A stretch of DNA of 64,000 bases. It comes from Ophioderma brevispina (lineage: Eukaryota > Echinodermata > Ophiuroidea > Amphilepidida > Ophiodermatidae). The stretch is taken from NCBI GenBank assembly GCA_023653785.1, contig JAMKCH010011823.1, forward strand, positions 34,466 through 98,465. Direction: 5' to 3'. Of this stretch, positions 36,765 through 49,013 are shown piece after piece. The translations under genes and the position numbers were made by a program. Below the pieces are notes generated by a model, which was given only the letters and a program-made list of their open reading frames with translations, was not told the DNA's origin and ran no database searches. The number at the start of each line of letters is the position of its first letter. The first letter of the stretch is position 1.

Positions 36765-37370
36765 ATATAATGCAAACACCGGGGTGCTATCCTGAAACCA
36801 TCTCTTGGTTATGACTTATGTTGGGGCATTTCCAGATTAATCTCCCAAACGGAAGCTGTTGTGACCTCTATGGTGGTTATCAAATGAAGAGTGAGACGTA
36901 TAGATACTATAACTGCCCCCCCGGGGGTGCTACTCCTCACATCTCTCCTTGTGCTCATGTGGGGGAATTTCAAGATTAATATCCACAATGGCAAATGTTG
37001 GGACCCCTAGGGTGGTGTCTAGGGTGGTGTCAAATGGAAGAGTGAGGAGGTATAGAATACTATCAAAAGGCAAACCAAGGGGGTGCCTGGGGGGTTGCTA
37101 CTCCTAAAACATCTTAGTTATGCTCTTGGAGGACGTCTCATTGAGTTAAGATCTCCACATGGACATGTCTGGACCCCGGGGGTGGGTCAAGAAAGAGCAG
37201 GAAGTAAAAGAATAATATAAATGCAAACCCAGGGGTGCGTGCCTACTCAACATCTCTGACTTATGCTCGTGGGGGGGTGGGGGGTTTCAACTTGCAAGAG
37301 AAATTCCACACTGGAAAATGTTTGCGACCCTAGGGTGGTGTTCAATGACATAGTGGGAAGTAAAACTAGT
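36765..37370 (+). repeat. Degenerate tandem array B, unit about 150 bp, 4 copies
   Basis: The anchor GGGGTGCTACTCC or a variant recurs near 36777, 36923, 37083 and 37231. Each copy is followed by an ACATCTCT..TTATGCTC block, then GTGGGGG.ATTTCAAGATTAA, a CACA.TGG.AAATGT block, GACCCTAGGGTGGTGT and an AGTGAGGAAGTATAGAATA block. Array B does not resemble array A in sequence although the unit lengths are close. Confidence 0.75.
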
Positions 37371-40300
37371 AAAGAAATTGGAGTTTACCTGCTTGAACAA
37401 CTTTTTTGGGGCACCGGGACTCGCACAGTTGCACTCGGTGTGTGCTTTTTGTCTACAATAAGAGCGCAAGCAGGCGAGTGTGTTCGAGAACCGCTGTGTT
37501 TATCTAAAGATAAAAATTTGATTAAGAGCAAATCTTGAGTACTTTTTAAAGCCAAAAATCAAGGCGCTGTAGTCTAAGAGTAGGGGAAATGATGACGAGT
37601 TGTATACTCTTCTATTGGGGTTGGTGATGAGAACAAAGTACTTGAATACACTCGAAGCTACTTAAAATTTGCCAAACTTCAATGTTGTAATGAAAACAGC
37701 CCTCACATTGATCACTTGGACTGCATGCTTCACATCAAAAAGTAATTTTAGATTCTATAAAATGCTTTAAAAAGAATGCAAGCATTCTGACTTCTTAACC
37801 ATAATTTACAAATGATTACTATAAATGGTTCTTGAAGTGGGCATGTGTGGATAGTAAAAGCTAATGTGTAAGAAGATCAAACATTCTCTTTTTGTAAAAT
37901 CAACAACTGGAGTGGAGATCAGTAATTAACATTATTATCATTGTATTTCCACCAAAAAAAAACAACAAAAAAACCCAGCCCACTCAAAGATATCCTAGGT
38001 CAGGAAGTGCCAAACAAAAAATTTGCACTCAAAACGATTGGCTAATACAGAACATGAAACCCATTGCCCAGAAATGCAGGCACTAGTAAAATTAGGGGTT
38101 CACTCTGATAGATTAGGGTATGGACATTTTGAACTCCGGGCGTAAAGGAGGTTTATAACAATATCCATAAATAACCCCGTTTCAGGGTTTACCATACTGT
38201 ATTTGACTTTACTCAACAAATTAAATTATGAAATGTTTTCCAGCCACAATTGCAAGAGTTCTAACCACTTTCATGTTGTCATCCCAATATTTGCCGGTTG
38301 GTCGGGTTTTGTGTCATCGTGATTGAAAACTAATGTGATGATAGGCTACGCCCAGGATACCACGCTTTCAAAAAAGGCCCACTCAACAGTGAAGCCTTCA
38401 ATGCGGACATGACAAATTGATCCATTCCTTAAATGGGACTGAATTGATCGCCCCTTACTTTTCTGTTATCCATAGCAAACCCCAACTACAGCAGATAGCA
38501 CACATATAGATGAAGCCATAAAGAAAAAAATAAGGAGGCTACGAGTTTCCCGTTGGGTTTATCACATTGTTATGTAATGCGGAAGGTGATCCCTACGGGT
38601 TAGGCAAGCTATGCCTATGGCACCTCAATTAACCTATGAATCCCAGCTGGTTTGTGTGACATCCTTACAGCTATTTTTTCTCTCATTCTCTTTCTGCCGC
38701 GGTGACCCTAAGTTGAAATCTTCTTACAATGGTGGACAGACAATTAGAGCATAATATGGTGAAATTGATCTTGGCCTAGGGCAGGTGATAAAATTAGAAC
38801 GTTCTAATAATAAGTTCATTCGAAATACGATACTCCAACATATTTGGTAAGAGTTTTGCAGGGTAAGGAATGGGAAAAAATAATAAGTGCTTTGAGCATA
38901 AAAAAGATCTTTGGCCACCAATTCCTTTCATATTTAGTTCAATGTCCTAGGCGTGACAGGGAGAAATAAAGGGAAGGAAGTAAAGAGATTTGGTGCGGAT
39001 TCAAACCGGGAAACCCCGGGGTGGTGTGGAACTACAACAGGTAACCCGAGTGCCAGGCCCACAACCATGATAGAAGCCCACAAGGTGTTGGTGGCTGGTC
39101 TGCAATTTTGTACTGTGTGTGTTAGTTTGATGTTGCCAACATATCCCAAGAGTCAGTACATTTTTGGCCCTCAAGCCAACTCTCATGGGTTATAGGTAGG
39201 GTGTGTTAGGGTTAGGGCAAATTTAGTTTCAACAAAACATGTAACAATGGTAGACAGTCTTGGTTTCCAATGGGCTAAGAGGGCTTAAAAAATTGATGTT
39301 ACTTCTCTCTAGAACAGTGATACTCTTTAGGTGCATGCGGCCGGCAACACCATAGATATGAGGCGGGGGGGGGGGGGGTTTTATCACTCTTATGGGAGGC
39401 AGAACCAACCTGGCTCCGAGAGGAATGCTGTTTGTAATTTCCTTCATCCCTCTAAAGGTAGTGACCGCATATGGCCAATGTTCATGTGTTTTTGACCCAC
39501 ATGAGAAGTGTATCACCCAAAATGATCGGGTTATTAAAATTTTTGAGGTTAAGTTAGTCAAGTGCTTGGATAGTAGAGCTAAAAGGTTTGTAGCACAGTG
39601 ACCCATAGGGATGTGTGTGGTGTGGGGTCGGCCATTGGGGAGTTTTGTTCATTAAATCAAAAGATGCTTTCCTGTGCCGTAAATTTTACTGGGTCAATGA
39701 GAAAAATATGATTCGTCTTCGATACCAAGGTCTCAAATTTGACACACGCATGCACACACACATGCACACACACACACATACAAACGAACAAACTATGTAC
39801 ACACACAACCGTACGTCCATGCACTTGTTTACACATGCACACACACACACACACTCTTTCTCTTCACACGCAAACACACGCATACAAAACATCCCTTTTT
39901 ACATTGGCCCTTTAAGGTTTTATTTGCAAGATCCACTAGTCTGAAATGAGATTCAAGTGAGGTACTCTTAAGACTGATGTGTGTAATGTCTTTTAGGTCT
40001 AAAGGTGTGGAATTGTTGTTACTAAGGGTGTTAAACTTCAAGTCACCATTAGTGCATATAGAATTACCAAGAGGAGAATAATAACAAAATGCACATAAAA
40101 ATAATAAAATTTGTAGTTTTGGAACAGCATACTTTTAGTCTGCAGCTCAAGTGAAATATAGGGCCTAATTCAAAGTTAACAAGTTGATGTTATAGAAATA
40201 CCCAAGTTTAACACCAAGAAGCAGAGGAGTTATTGTTAAGGTTTCACCAGACCTTACACATAATTCATCAGTTCAACGAGTTCATTCAGCAAGCTTGAGT

Positions 40301-42824
40301 TCAATGGATATTTATTCCACCCTGTACTTTCCTGTTGTGAAGGCACACAAACATATAAATGGGACTGTTGCCAAACAATATTCTGAATCACCATAGTGGA
40401 ATTGACAGGGAAGTTCGCCAACATTTTCGTCATCCCTGAATGTTTGTAGAGAATTTGCCTTCGTTTTCTCCCCCCAGTACACCCTCTTGACAGCAGGCCC
40501 CATTGCATAGATGAGTCATCACCCCAAGTAGACTATCGCTAGCTTGTTTAGTATTTGGATGGAGTTACATGGGTGAAGTGGGCCTTTATAATATGCTAGA
40601 TATGCCATGCGCTTTCCTACACTCTCATAACATCGTGGGCTGCACATGTGGACTTCCACGTCTGGAAAAGTGTTTGCTCACTCAGCTTCACTCCAAGACA
40701 TTGGGTGTGCATCTTAAGACAATTGGGCTAGCGAATCAGGTGCCGAAAATGAAAACTGACATGAATGCAATCACGTTCAAAATGGCTGGGCAAAGTCAAT
40801 TAAATGCATACAGTGTGATATTCAGGCCTTGAGTGTGCAATGTTGTGTGATGTCGATATTGAACTGTATTGATAAAATGTTGAAGCGCTGTAAAGAGAGC
40901 AGTTATCAAATTTGGGTTTAAGTTCATCAATTTAAGAGCCTATTTGTGTAACATCCGATTAGCATGCAATAAAACATACTTGAAAAAGAACTCCGCATTT
41001 TACAAAACACTTGAGCAAGTGACGGAGACTACCCACAGTGTCGCAATACAGACAATTTTATTGCTGTGACTTCCCAGACAGGGATGTCTTGCTAACTCTG
41101 TGCTTGTAGCGTGATTGTCTGTGTAGTTAATGAAACCTGCGAGTGAATGCATCAGTGGCAGTGATTTCAGCAACTCATGATTGACAAAGCTGCCGAATGA
41201 TGTGTGTCTATATACAATATGTTTGAACCACGCTAATTACAGTAATTCCAAACAGGGTTACAGATGAACTCAATCTGCTCATGAGAAGAGTTTACAGCTT
41301 TCTCACAAAATGGTTAACTACCATGACTTGCATTTTCTCCCCAGTTTTTTCCCCCAATGAAATGTTCTCAATATTCTGGAAAGCACTGGCCTCCGAGTCT
41401 TTAGAGTTTACGCTACCCCATGCACACGCGCAACTTGACAATCTGCCATGTGTACATAGGGTATTTCACTAACTTTGTGGCAATGCTCTGTTTGCCCTAG
41501 AGGCCTGTGCATAAACTTGTAAAAATAGGGACACAACAAGGCCTGTATGTCAGACTGGTTCATTTGTATGCATGTGTGTGGTGGCTTTTAGAAGCAATTT
41601 CCAATGGTTAAACAAATGTTTTCTTTAAATGGTAGTTTAGATATATGTCAATATCATACAAGGTGGTATTTTGTGATCACTTCTAGGAACCAAATTGTTC
41701 ACTTTTCTCTGAAAACAAACACACATACAAAAAAATTGTAGCATGAATTTAAATCTGACTGGTGGTTTGAAGTAGCAATATGATTTTTGGAGAAAGTGTT
41801 TTGGTTGTAATTTTGCTCTTAAATGAAGTAGGGGCCCGAGTAGGGGTCTATTACCATATTTTTCATTTCATGACCAATAAAGCAAGAAAATTGACAAAAA
41901 AGAAAGGGAAAAAAGGGGGAGGGTAAGGGGAACCAACATCAAGATACATCAACTTAGTCTATTTACAAATCATAATTGTTATAAGGCTCTGCCTGCTGTA
42001 ATTCATGCATACATACACTCATCAAAACAACAGCTTTTCAAAAGATAAATGTACCGACGAACATAATTCCCTGTTGGCTACGCCTCTGCTCCGAATGGAT
42101 CTTTTCCCCGACTGGCAAACCAAACTGGGGGAATGCCCCCACACCTTTGCACACACTACAGGGTGTTTTGACATGGTTTGAATTCAGTGTCTCATTGACT
42201 CGAACCAGAGTTGATGGCTTGCAATCTGGACCTCAAGGATCAATACACGAGCCATGTCAATCATGTCAGAAAGAGAGACAATTTAACTTTGTCATAACAT
42301 GCCGTCTTAAATGATCCCTGGTTTCATTATGTGTACGTCTCCTGCATTGAACTTAACCATATCGTATGTACTCTCCCATCTCCATTCTCCATTCAAGTGG
42401 TTCTTAAAGTATTCTTGCAGCCAATATGTCAGCAAATCTTTAAATGTATTCACCTGAAAATAATTTCAAGAAAAGACAACTCCAAGGGGAATCTAGAACA
42501 AGCATATAGGTTATGAGGATAACTAGTCTCGCTCATGCACACCGTATTGTCAGTTTGCATGCAAGTATCTAATGCCCACCATTCTGTTACTGACAAGATG
42601 GAGGAACAGGAGGGTGGGTGCAACAAGCTAATAAATCTGCAATAGCTGCTCTCTGGTGGACACATTAGGCACGTTCATACTGGAAAAACCACAGGCTGGG
42701 TTCTTTGCAAAAGAGCACACCAATAATCACGCTGCATTTTGTGTAATGGTGGGTAGTTCCGGTTAAAACATAAGATCAACTGTAAGCAAATTGGTGTGGC
42801 ATGGTGCATAGATATTGTTGAATG
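37371..42824. other. Unassigned non-coding DNA
   Basis: About 5.4 kb without a supported gene. Short frames (38953-39195, 39229-39606, 40569-40832) show no domain. Simple sequence inside is a G run at 39365-39378 and a CA repeat at 39743-39890. A region near 38985-39062 has a weak tRNA-like B-box on the minus strand but no credible A-box spacing or fold. Confidence 0.4.
39743..39890 (+). repeat. Imperfect CA microsatellite
   Basis: Blocks of ACACACAC with ATGC and ACGC interruptions over about 150 bp. It produces His-Thr-rich and Cys-Val-rich frames on opposite strands, which are not genes. Confidence 0.85.
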
Positions 42825-43171
42825 TTAAAGATGCTTGTTCCGATATATGTGTATTGTGTTCTCTATTTGATATGAGAGCCTGGCAATTGCACATACACCC
42901 CATCAAGTACCGTGGGAAACAATCTTGCGGTTTTGATGGTAGACGCAATAATGCATGGATTGTTGCAAAGCCCTATTCAATACTGTGCTAATATTGATGG
43001 TTAACCACTAAAACGGCAGTATTTGTTTATATCTTGGGAATGAAATGGATTTGAGGGCTCAAATTTCAGGACGACAATGAGAAAAATACGGCCTTTCATC
43101 TGATATCAAAATTGATACTACTTCCGGGTAAATCAGGGGGTCCCAAAGACGATCGGAACATGCACCTTTAA
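42825..43171 (+). mobile_element. Family-A MITE, copy 3 (TTAA target)
   Basis: TTAA at 42825-42828 then AGATGCTTGTTCCGATATAT; right end GATCGGAACATGCACC then TTAA at 43168-43171. It is the longest copy here. Shared blocks are TATGAGAGCCTGGCA, ACCGTGGGAAACAATCTTGC, TTGATGGTTAACCACTAAAA and TTGATACTACTTCCGGGTAA. Confidence 0.8.
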
Positions 43172-44947
43172 ATGTTAATGATGAATAGTGTAAATATTGC
43201 TCTGGCTGTCCCTGTGAAAGTATAGTCATATTGAAATAGTGTAAATTATGCTCTATACTTAGAATATCAGAAAATAAATTTGAATCAAAGAAATTAGGCC
43301 TTTGGAAGTACTCTGTGCACGGATACGGCTGTGGTGTTTATGTAGGGAGGAACAAGTGGTGATGCTATTCACATGCCAATATCTTGAAATCTATCCTGTA
43401 TCGGTATCAAATTACCATGATTTTTTAAAAAATTCTATCTTTTCTGATATAGAAATCTTCAAAACATCAAATATGATGTCACATTGGGTTGAATTGAAAT
43501 TTGAACTCATTTAAAGTCATTTTAACTTGTATTTCACTGGGAGCATTATTTGGTGGTGTGCTCCCAAAACAATGTCGAACCATTGAAAAAATTGAAGTTG
43601 CTAAGACCAAATGCACTTTTAAATATATTTTTATAATACAGCAAGGAGTGCTGGCCCAGTGGTTCTTCAGTTTCAGCTATTTAAAAATGGTAAATGGAAT
43701 TAACAAAAGAAAAAAGGAAAACCACCTTGGAAAACTTTAAACAAGGTTAAATGTGTGTGTGACTCTGATTCCCACATGCATCCAAGACGCATCCTTTCAT
43801 GGGAGAGGTGGGGGAGTTAACGTAAATATTCTTCATTGCAGTCTGAGAGGGAAGGGGAAGCAACTAACCTATATAATGCATGGTCTTGGGTATCTGTGGT
43901 ATTCATGATAAGCACATTGGTACTAAACACAAGGCAGCCTTCGTTTAAATCTTGGCCCACTTCTTTGCACCCACTCGGTAAAATGTCAAGTTGCTCCCTG
44001 ATGTATTTTTTATTTACAGTCAATTGATTTCATCATATTAGAATACATTTGAATACTACATATCATCCATAATACATTTTGGTAGCTTTTGGTGAATGCT
44101 CTTCCTCGGAAAGATAATGTGGGTTTATAACTGGAGGCAGGCTGTTAAACTTGATATATTAGGATTCTTGCCTTAAAATGTTAATTGCTGTCTAAATGCC
44201 ACAGTTTATCTCTCCAGTTTAGGAAGGATTTGTTTTTTTGGTTTTTATACAACCCGTCCCAGTTTTTACTGAAATTACTGTTTGCCCAGTGACGGATTAG
44301 GCTTGTATGTTTGATATTCTGAAGTCTCAATTCTCTAATAGGCGCCTGAAGCACTTGAGAAAGTCATTTTGAGTAGGCCGTCTTAGTAATACCTAATTTG
44401 GCTTAATCAGGGCACCTTTAAGCTACTTTGTGAAACAAAAGGTTCCAGAATTTGAAAGTGGGAATGTGATTAAACCTGAAGGAAAAACTTGGATTTGATG
44501 CACCCATTCTTAAATAACTTCATTTAAAAAATGTGAGAAAATAAATCCATTTTTCTTCAGGTGGAAAATTGATAAGACAAGATAACAACTCAAAAGTATT
44601 GAATACAAATTTTGATTCTGTTAAAAATCCTGATCCTTGGAAAATGTTAAATTTGGAATGGAAATTTGTCAAATTTGTGTTAACCCGTAATAGATATCGA
44701 TTGATGGCATGTTGTATCAATGTGCACATAATTTGAAGCGCTAGTGTCTTTTCAAATGAATAAGCAAACTTCAGTAAAATGCTTATTAACCCATCACCAC
44801 ATACAAAATTACAAATAAAGCAGACTCATAGTCAGGGGAAAATGGGGTGTGCAGCACCCCCAAATTCACCAAGACATCTGCTTTTCACCAAAAGGTCTGC
44901 TTTCCAAAAGAAATACTGACTCCTGCTTTTAAAATTTTGGAAGCAAT
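43172..44947. other. Unassigned non-coding DNA
   Basis: Short frames at 43302-43514 and 43501-43740 show no domain or splice support. Nothing else recognised. Confidence 0.4.
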
Positions 44948-45188
44948 TTGATTTTGAAAATTATGCTTTTCAAGTCCAGAAATTTACTCACATTTTTAGA
45001 CGTTTCGTTCTCCAGTCGGAGAACTTCTTCAGTAATGCGCCGATCCCAAGCATTACTGAAGGGATCCGAGGGGATCCTTCGATCCGAAGGGATCGGCGCA
45101 TTACTGAAGAAGTTCTCCGACTGGAGAAAGAAACGTCTAAAAATGTGAGTAAATTTCTGGACTTGAAAAGCATAATTTTCAAAATCAT
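44948..45188. repeat. Near-perfect 241-bp palindrome (foldback)
   Basis: Arms at 44948-45046 and 45090-45188 are inverted copies with almost no mismatches (one is TTTCGTTCTCC against TTTCTTTCTCC). The centre holds repeats of GGGATCC and GCATTACTGAAGGGATCC. Read outward, each arm gives an uninterrupted frame with R-I-T-E-E-V-L-R-L-E and S-K-N-V-S-K-F-L-D-L-K, typical coding composition, so the arm may derive from a gene or retroelement 3' end. That origin is inference. Confidence 0.8.
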
Positions 45189-46082
45189 ATTACACTACCA
45201 GTCCTGATGAACTTATTTCAAGATTTGGAAGCAATTTTTAAAAAATTGGGTTTATTGAGTGTTTTACATGAGAATGAGCACTCAATGATTAATTCCAACA
45301 CCTTGACCAATTCACCAGTGCAGACGATAGTGTACTTGTACAAGTACGTACGTACGTACATACGTGCATCATCAAATTATAAAGAAATACAAAAGAATTT
45401 TACAAAATCTCGAGATTCTCAGATTTGAGACGAAAAAGGATAAAAATTTCAGAACTGATTTCAGAACAACAAAACAAATTCTATGTGTCAAATTTTTGAT
45501 TGCATGTGTCGAAATTTAATTATTGAAAAAAATGTCACTGATGACGTCATATCTATTTTCTTAATATCTTTTATTTCAAAAAAGATATCAAAAATCCACA
45601 CATACATTTTGTTAAGCCTTAAAACTCTATATAGTGAAGATTGCAAACTCGGAACTTTAAAAATAAACTGTCCTGGGGTGCAATGTTAAAACCTAATGTA
45701 TTTCTTTAAAAAGCTGCATTGCATTGTGGGAAATCATGATGTATGTACGTACTAGTACGCTTTCTTCTGGACTGTTCACAGCGCAATCAGCTGTCAGTTG
45801 CTCAGGTAAGCCCAAAATAAGCAGTGCAGGCCACAAGTGTAATACAGTAATGTATGACTGTATTGTTTAGTTTGTGAATAACATGATATAATGGTGTTAC
45901 CATGCAAATGCATATGACATGTTTATTTACATTAATTCTAGTGGCATTTTCTGTCTTTTGATTAAAAATAACACCACTTTCATGTTAATTCGTTGGTGAC
46001 TGGAAAGCAATGATGCAATCTGAAGGAAAGAAAATTGGCTAGCCGGAGCACCACTGGTTGTGATGCTGAAATTTACACCAAA
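45189..46082. other. Unassigned non-coding DNA with a GTAC run
   Basis: A short GTAC repeat lies at 45340-45366 (AAGTACGTACGTACGTACA). Single motifs TGACGTCA (about 45541) and GCATTGTGGGAAA (about 45723) are noted without a regulatory claim. Confidence 0.4.
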
Positions 46083-46405
46083 TAAGTGAAATCGGCATTA
46101 CAGATTTTTTTGTGCAGCTTGTGGGCAGTTTTTGCAAATTTTTAGAACTCCCGACCTTTTACAAATCAAGATTATGGTTTTTAATAATTATGTTTTTAGA
46201 ACTATTCCAGCCATATAGCCAATAAGAATGCCATAAATTATTCGAACTGAGTACAAATGTTTTGGTATTTTTTAATATCAAAACCTTTAGGAGTATTTTT
46301 CAAATTACCAAAAGGAAAGGCAATTTTCTGAAATATTGACGGGGTGAAAGGTCAGGAGTCCTAAAAATATTACCGGAAGTTTAAATGCCGATTTGGCTTT
46401 ATTAA
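46083..46405. mobile_element. Inverted-repeat element, about 320 bp
   Basis: The left AAATCGGCATT and later ATTTTTAGAACTCCCGACCT TTTAC block are inverted at the right as GTGAAAGGTCAGGAGTCCTA, AAAAT and AATGCCGATTTGG. Arms of about 60-75 bp differ by an indel. No target duplication was found. Confidence 0.55.
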
Positions 46406-48272
46406 ACAATAAATTCATTCTTCATTATTATAAAGGCCTTTATAACTTGCCAACAAATGTCCCCTTGAGCAATAAAACCTTTGGCTTGAAATATAATATG
46501 TAGTATACCTTTCATTGACAAATGTCCATGAAAAAACTTTCAACCTTACTTTATAGCATTTGCAACCTATGGACAGTAACTACTTAAAAGGTTATTAAAA
46601 AATTACTAAAACAATTTTTATCAACATTTATATAATCGGGTAAAGATCAAATTAATGCTGAGACTGAATTAGCGTAGGTGGGCTCCACAAGTAAATGTTA
46701 AGTGCTCACGCAGCTATGCCAGTCAAATATGGTACGTACTGACTGACTGACGGGTTAGGATAATGGATAGCACTTAGCAGACCAGCACAATTTGCAAGGT
46801 TTTTTATTTATGTGCTTTGCACGAGCAAAAACTGAAGCACAAATATTGTTTTACCCATGTTGTGGTTAGCTGAAACTGTGAATTCAAACTGCAGTGTTCA
46901 TTATGTACAGTAAAAATCACTTAAATAACCTATGAAAGTATTCCTTGAATTGAAACATGACTTTGGTTGTCAAATTCTGTCTTGCTTGCACTGACAGAAG
47001 GATCAAGAGATTCTATCAGATTCAAACTAAGAAATTAATATATCTATGCACATAAATTTTTGAAAACTAACTTGCGTAAAACATGTCGTAGCTAGACATT
47101 TTTAAAAAAGTGAGGTCTTCGCATAGTCAAATGGTCAATGTAGTGAGTTTTGTATGCAGATATAAGTTGCCAGTTTTTTTTTTCCAAGAGGTAGTCCAAA
47201 AACCTAAATGCGAAATAATTTTTTATATTTTTTTGGAAAGGATTTTCTCCAAAAATGGCTCAAATCAGGCCAACTGGTAAGTCAAAACAGTTGCAAACCA
47301 TATTTGACTGCCAATTATTGTTTTGTGTGTGATCCCAAATCAATAGTGTGCCCATATTATCATGATCTTAGAGTTTATAAGCTCCTTCCTCGCTATTACC
47401 ACAGATGCCATACTCATTATTACATTCAAACAATTACTGACAAGTGTGAAAAAAGGAATTCAACAAAGTGTTGGTAAATTTATCTATTTAGCTCTAAAAA
47501 TCGGAAATGAATATTGATTATTGTTCACCATCCTCTGTAAGGTATAATTAACTGTTATTATGTGATATGTATGATTTGGGCCAGAGGTCTATGTCATTAA
47601 ACTTGAAATTGAATTGAATAGTTTTTGTTTTGAGGCATTTTTGTCTAAAAATATAATATGAATGTGGTTATGTCTCCAAAATCAAGCCTACTGGAAACAA
47701 ACTTGTTTTTTTGCCTTAAATGCAACCCGCCAAAGTCTGGTCCAAAGCCCAGAGACCTCAGAACTAGTAATATAGACAAAGAGATACTGCATAAGGTGAA
47801 TTTTTCCCTACTAAGTCACCTTCACAGAGGGAGATATATCAGGAGTGCTTATTTTAAAACAGTTAAAGTAGGCTCTGAGGGTGACAGCGCTGGTGTTCTA
47901 CCAATGAACTATTCCTCAGATTTTGTAATTTGCTTATGAAAAGTGTATCCAAGTTGGCTGCCCCTGTGATGTATAGTCATATTGAAATAATCAGGATGCC
48001 TCTTGTTGGGAATGAACATGATAAATGGCCGTCTTTCTGTGCTTAGATGGAAGACCGGAACATGGGCCAGAGAAATGAGTGGGTAACCAGGAATTCAACA
48101 CAGGCGATTATAGCTGCTCGGAGTTTGAAGATATTTTGCAAATTTGTTTTCTAAAAAAAATTAGAGTCCTCTTCATTACTGTATTTGGAATAAATGCATT
48201 AAACTTAGTTCAGCAAGCCAAGTCTTAGGGCAGTGGTTTTAAGATGGCTTCCCAAATGACAGTGTACCATTT
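46406..48272. other. Unassigned non-coding DNA
   Basis: Frames at 47208-47477 and 47658-47939 (about 90 codons) have no recognisable domain. Nothing else is seen. Confidence 0.4.
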
Positions 48273-48633
48273 TAAAGGGGCATTTCATGATCCACAGCCT
48301 CGTCCCCCCCCCCCCGACTTACCTAAAAAATGTTGAGATTTTTATATCATCTGAACCGTTAGCCTTAATAATCCACGTGTGCCCAATCTTACGTGCAAAT
48401 TCGGTCTCATCTGTAAGAAATTTGCAATTTTGTATTTTCTGTCCGTAAACCGACAGAAATTACAGCACAGTAGCCTATGGGACCGTGGGAAATGAGCATT
48501 GCTCATAACACAAAACCGCAAGATTGGGATCAGCTCAAATTTTGAGAATAAGCTTTTCTTAAGGATATTTCTAGTGATCAATGAATAAACAGAAGGTGCT
48601 GAAAAAAAAAAAATCACGGGAATGCACCTATAA
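48273..48633 (+). mobile_element. Family-B MITE, copy 4 (TTAA/TATAA)
   Basis: It starts TTAAAGGGGCATTTCATGAT, then CCACAGCCTCGTCCCCCCCC, and ends GGGAATGCACC then TATAA. It is the clearest copy of the family: GTGCCCAATCTTACGTGCAA, CAATTTTGTATTTTCTGTCC, GTAAACCGACAGAAATTACA and TTGAGAATAAGCTTTTCTTA can be used as a reference. About 360 bp. Confidence 0.75.
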
Positions 48634-48720
48634 AGGAAGTCATCTCAAAAGCGATTAACCTAAACAGAATATACCGGGTTGAAATGTTTCAATATTTTGG
48701 CAGTCTTTCTCAAAACACTG

Positions 48721-49013
48721 GATGTTGGCCGTCTTGGATGTTGGCCGTCTTGGGTGTTGGCCGTCTTGGATGTTGGCCGTCTTGGATGTTGGCCGTCTTG
48801 GATGTTGGCCGTCTTGGATGTTGGCCGTCTTGGATGTTGGCCGTCTTGGATGTTGGCCGTCTTGGATGTTGGCCGTCTTGGATGTTGGTTGTCTAGGATG
48901 TTAGCCGTCTTGGATGTTGGCCGTCTTGAATGTTAGCAGCCTTGGATGTTGGTCGTCTTGGAAGTTGCTGTCTTGGAAGTTAGCAGTCTTGGAAGTTAGC
49001 CATCTTGGATGTT
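48721..49013 (+). repeat. 16-bp minisatellite, about 18 units
   Basis: The unit is GATGTTGGCCGTCTTG. The first ten units are nearly identical and the following eight drift (GTTAGC, GTTGCT, GAAGTTAGC). Because 16 is not a multiple of three, the array cycles through all frames and each plus frame spells the same 16-residue cycle (C-W-P-S-W-M-L-A-V-L-D-V-G-R-L-G). The long frames are therefore a product of the repeat, not a gene. Confidence 0.95.

Noticed and set aside
38985..39062. tRNA-like sequence on the minus strand (GGTTTGAATCC)
   Set aside because: Only a B-box-like match. The A-box position and the arms do not form a convincing tRNA.
39615..40041. Frames rich in His-Thr or Cys-Val
   Set aside because: They are products of the CA microsatellite.
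48679..48936. Three overlapping frames of 60-85 codons
   Set aside because: They are translations of the 16-bp minisatellite in its three registers.
48721..49013. Possible CRISPR array
   Set aside because: The units are contiguous 16-mers without unique spacers, and the sequence is eukaryotic.
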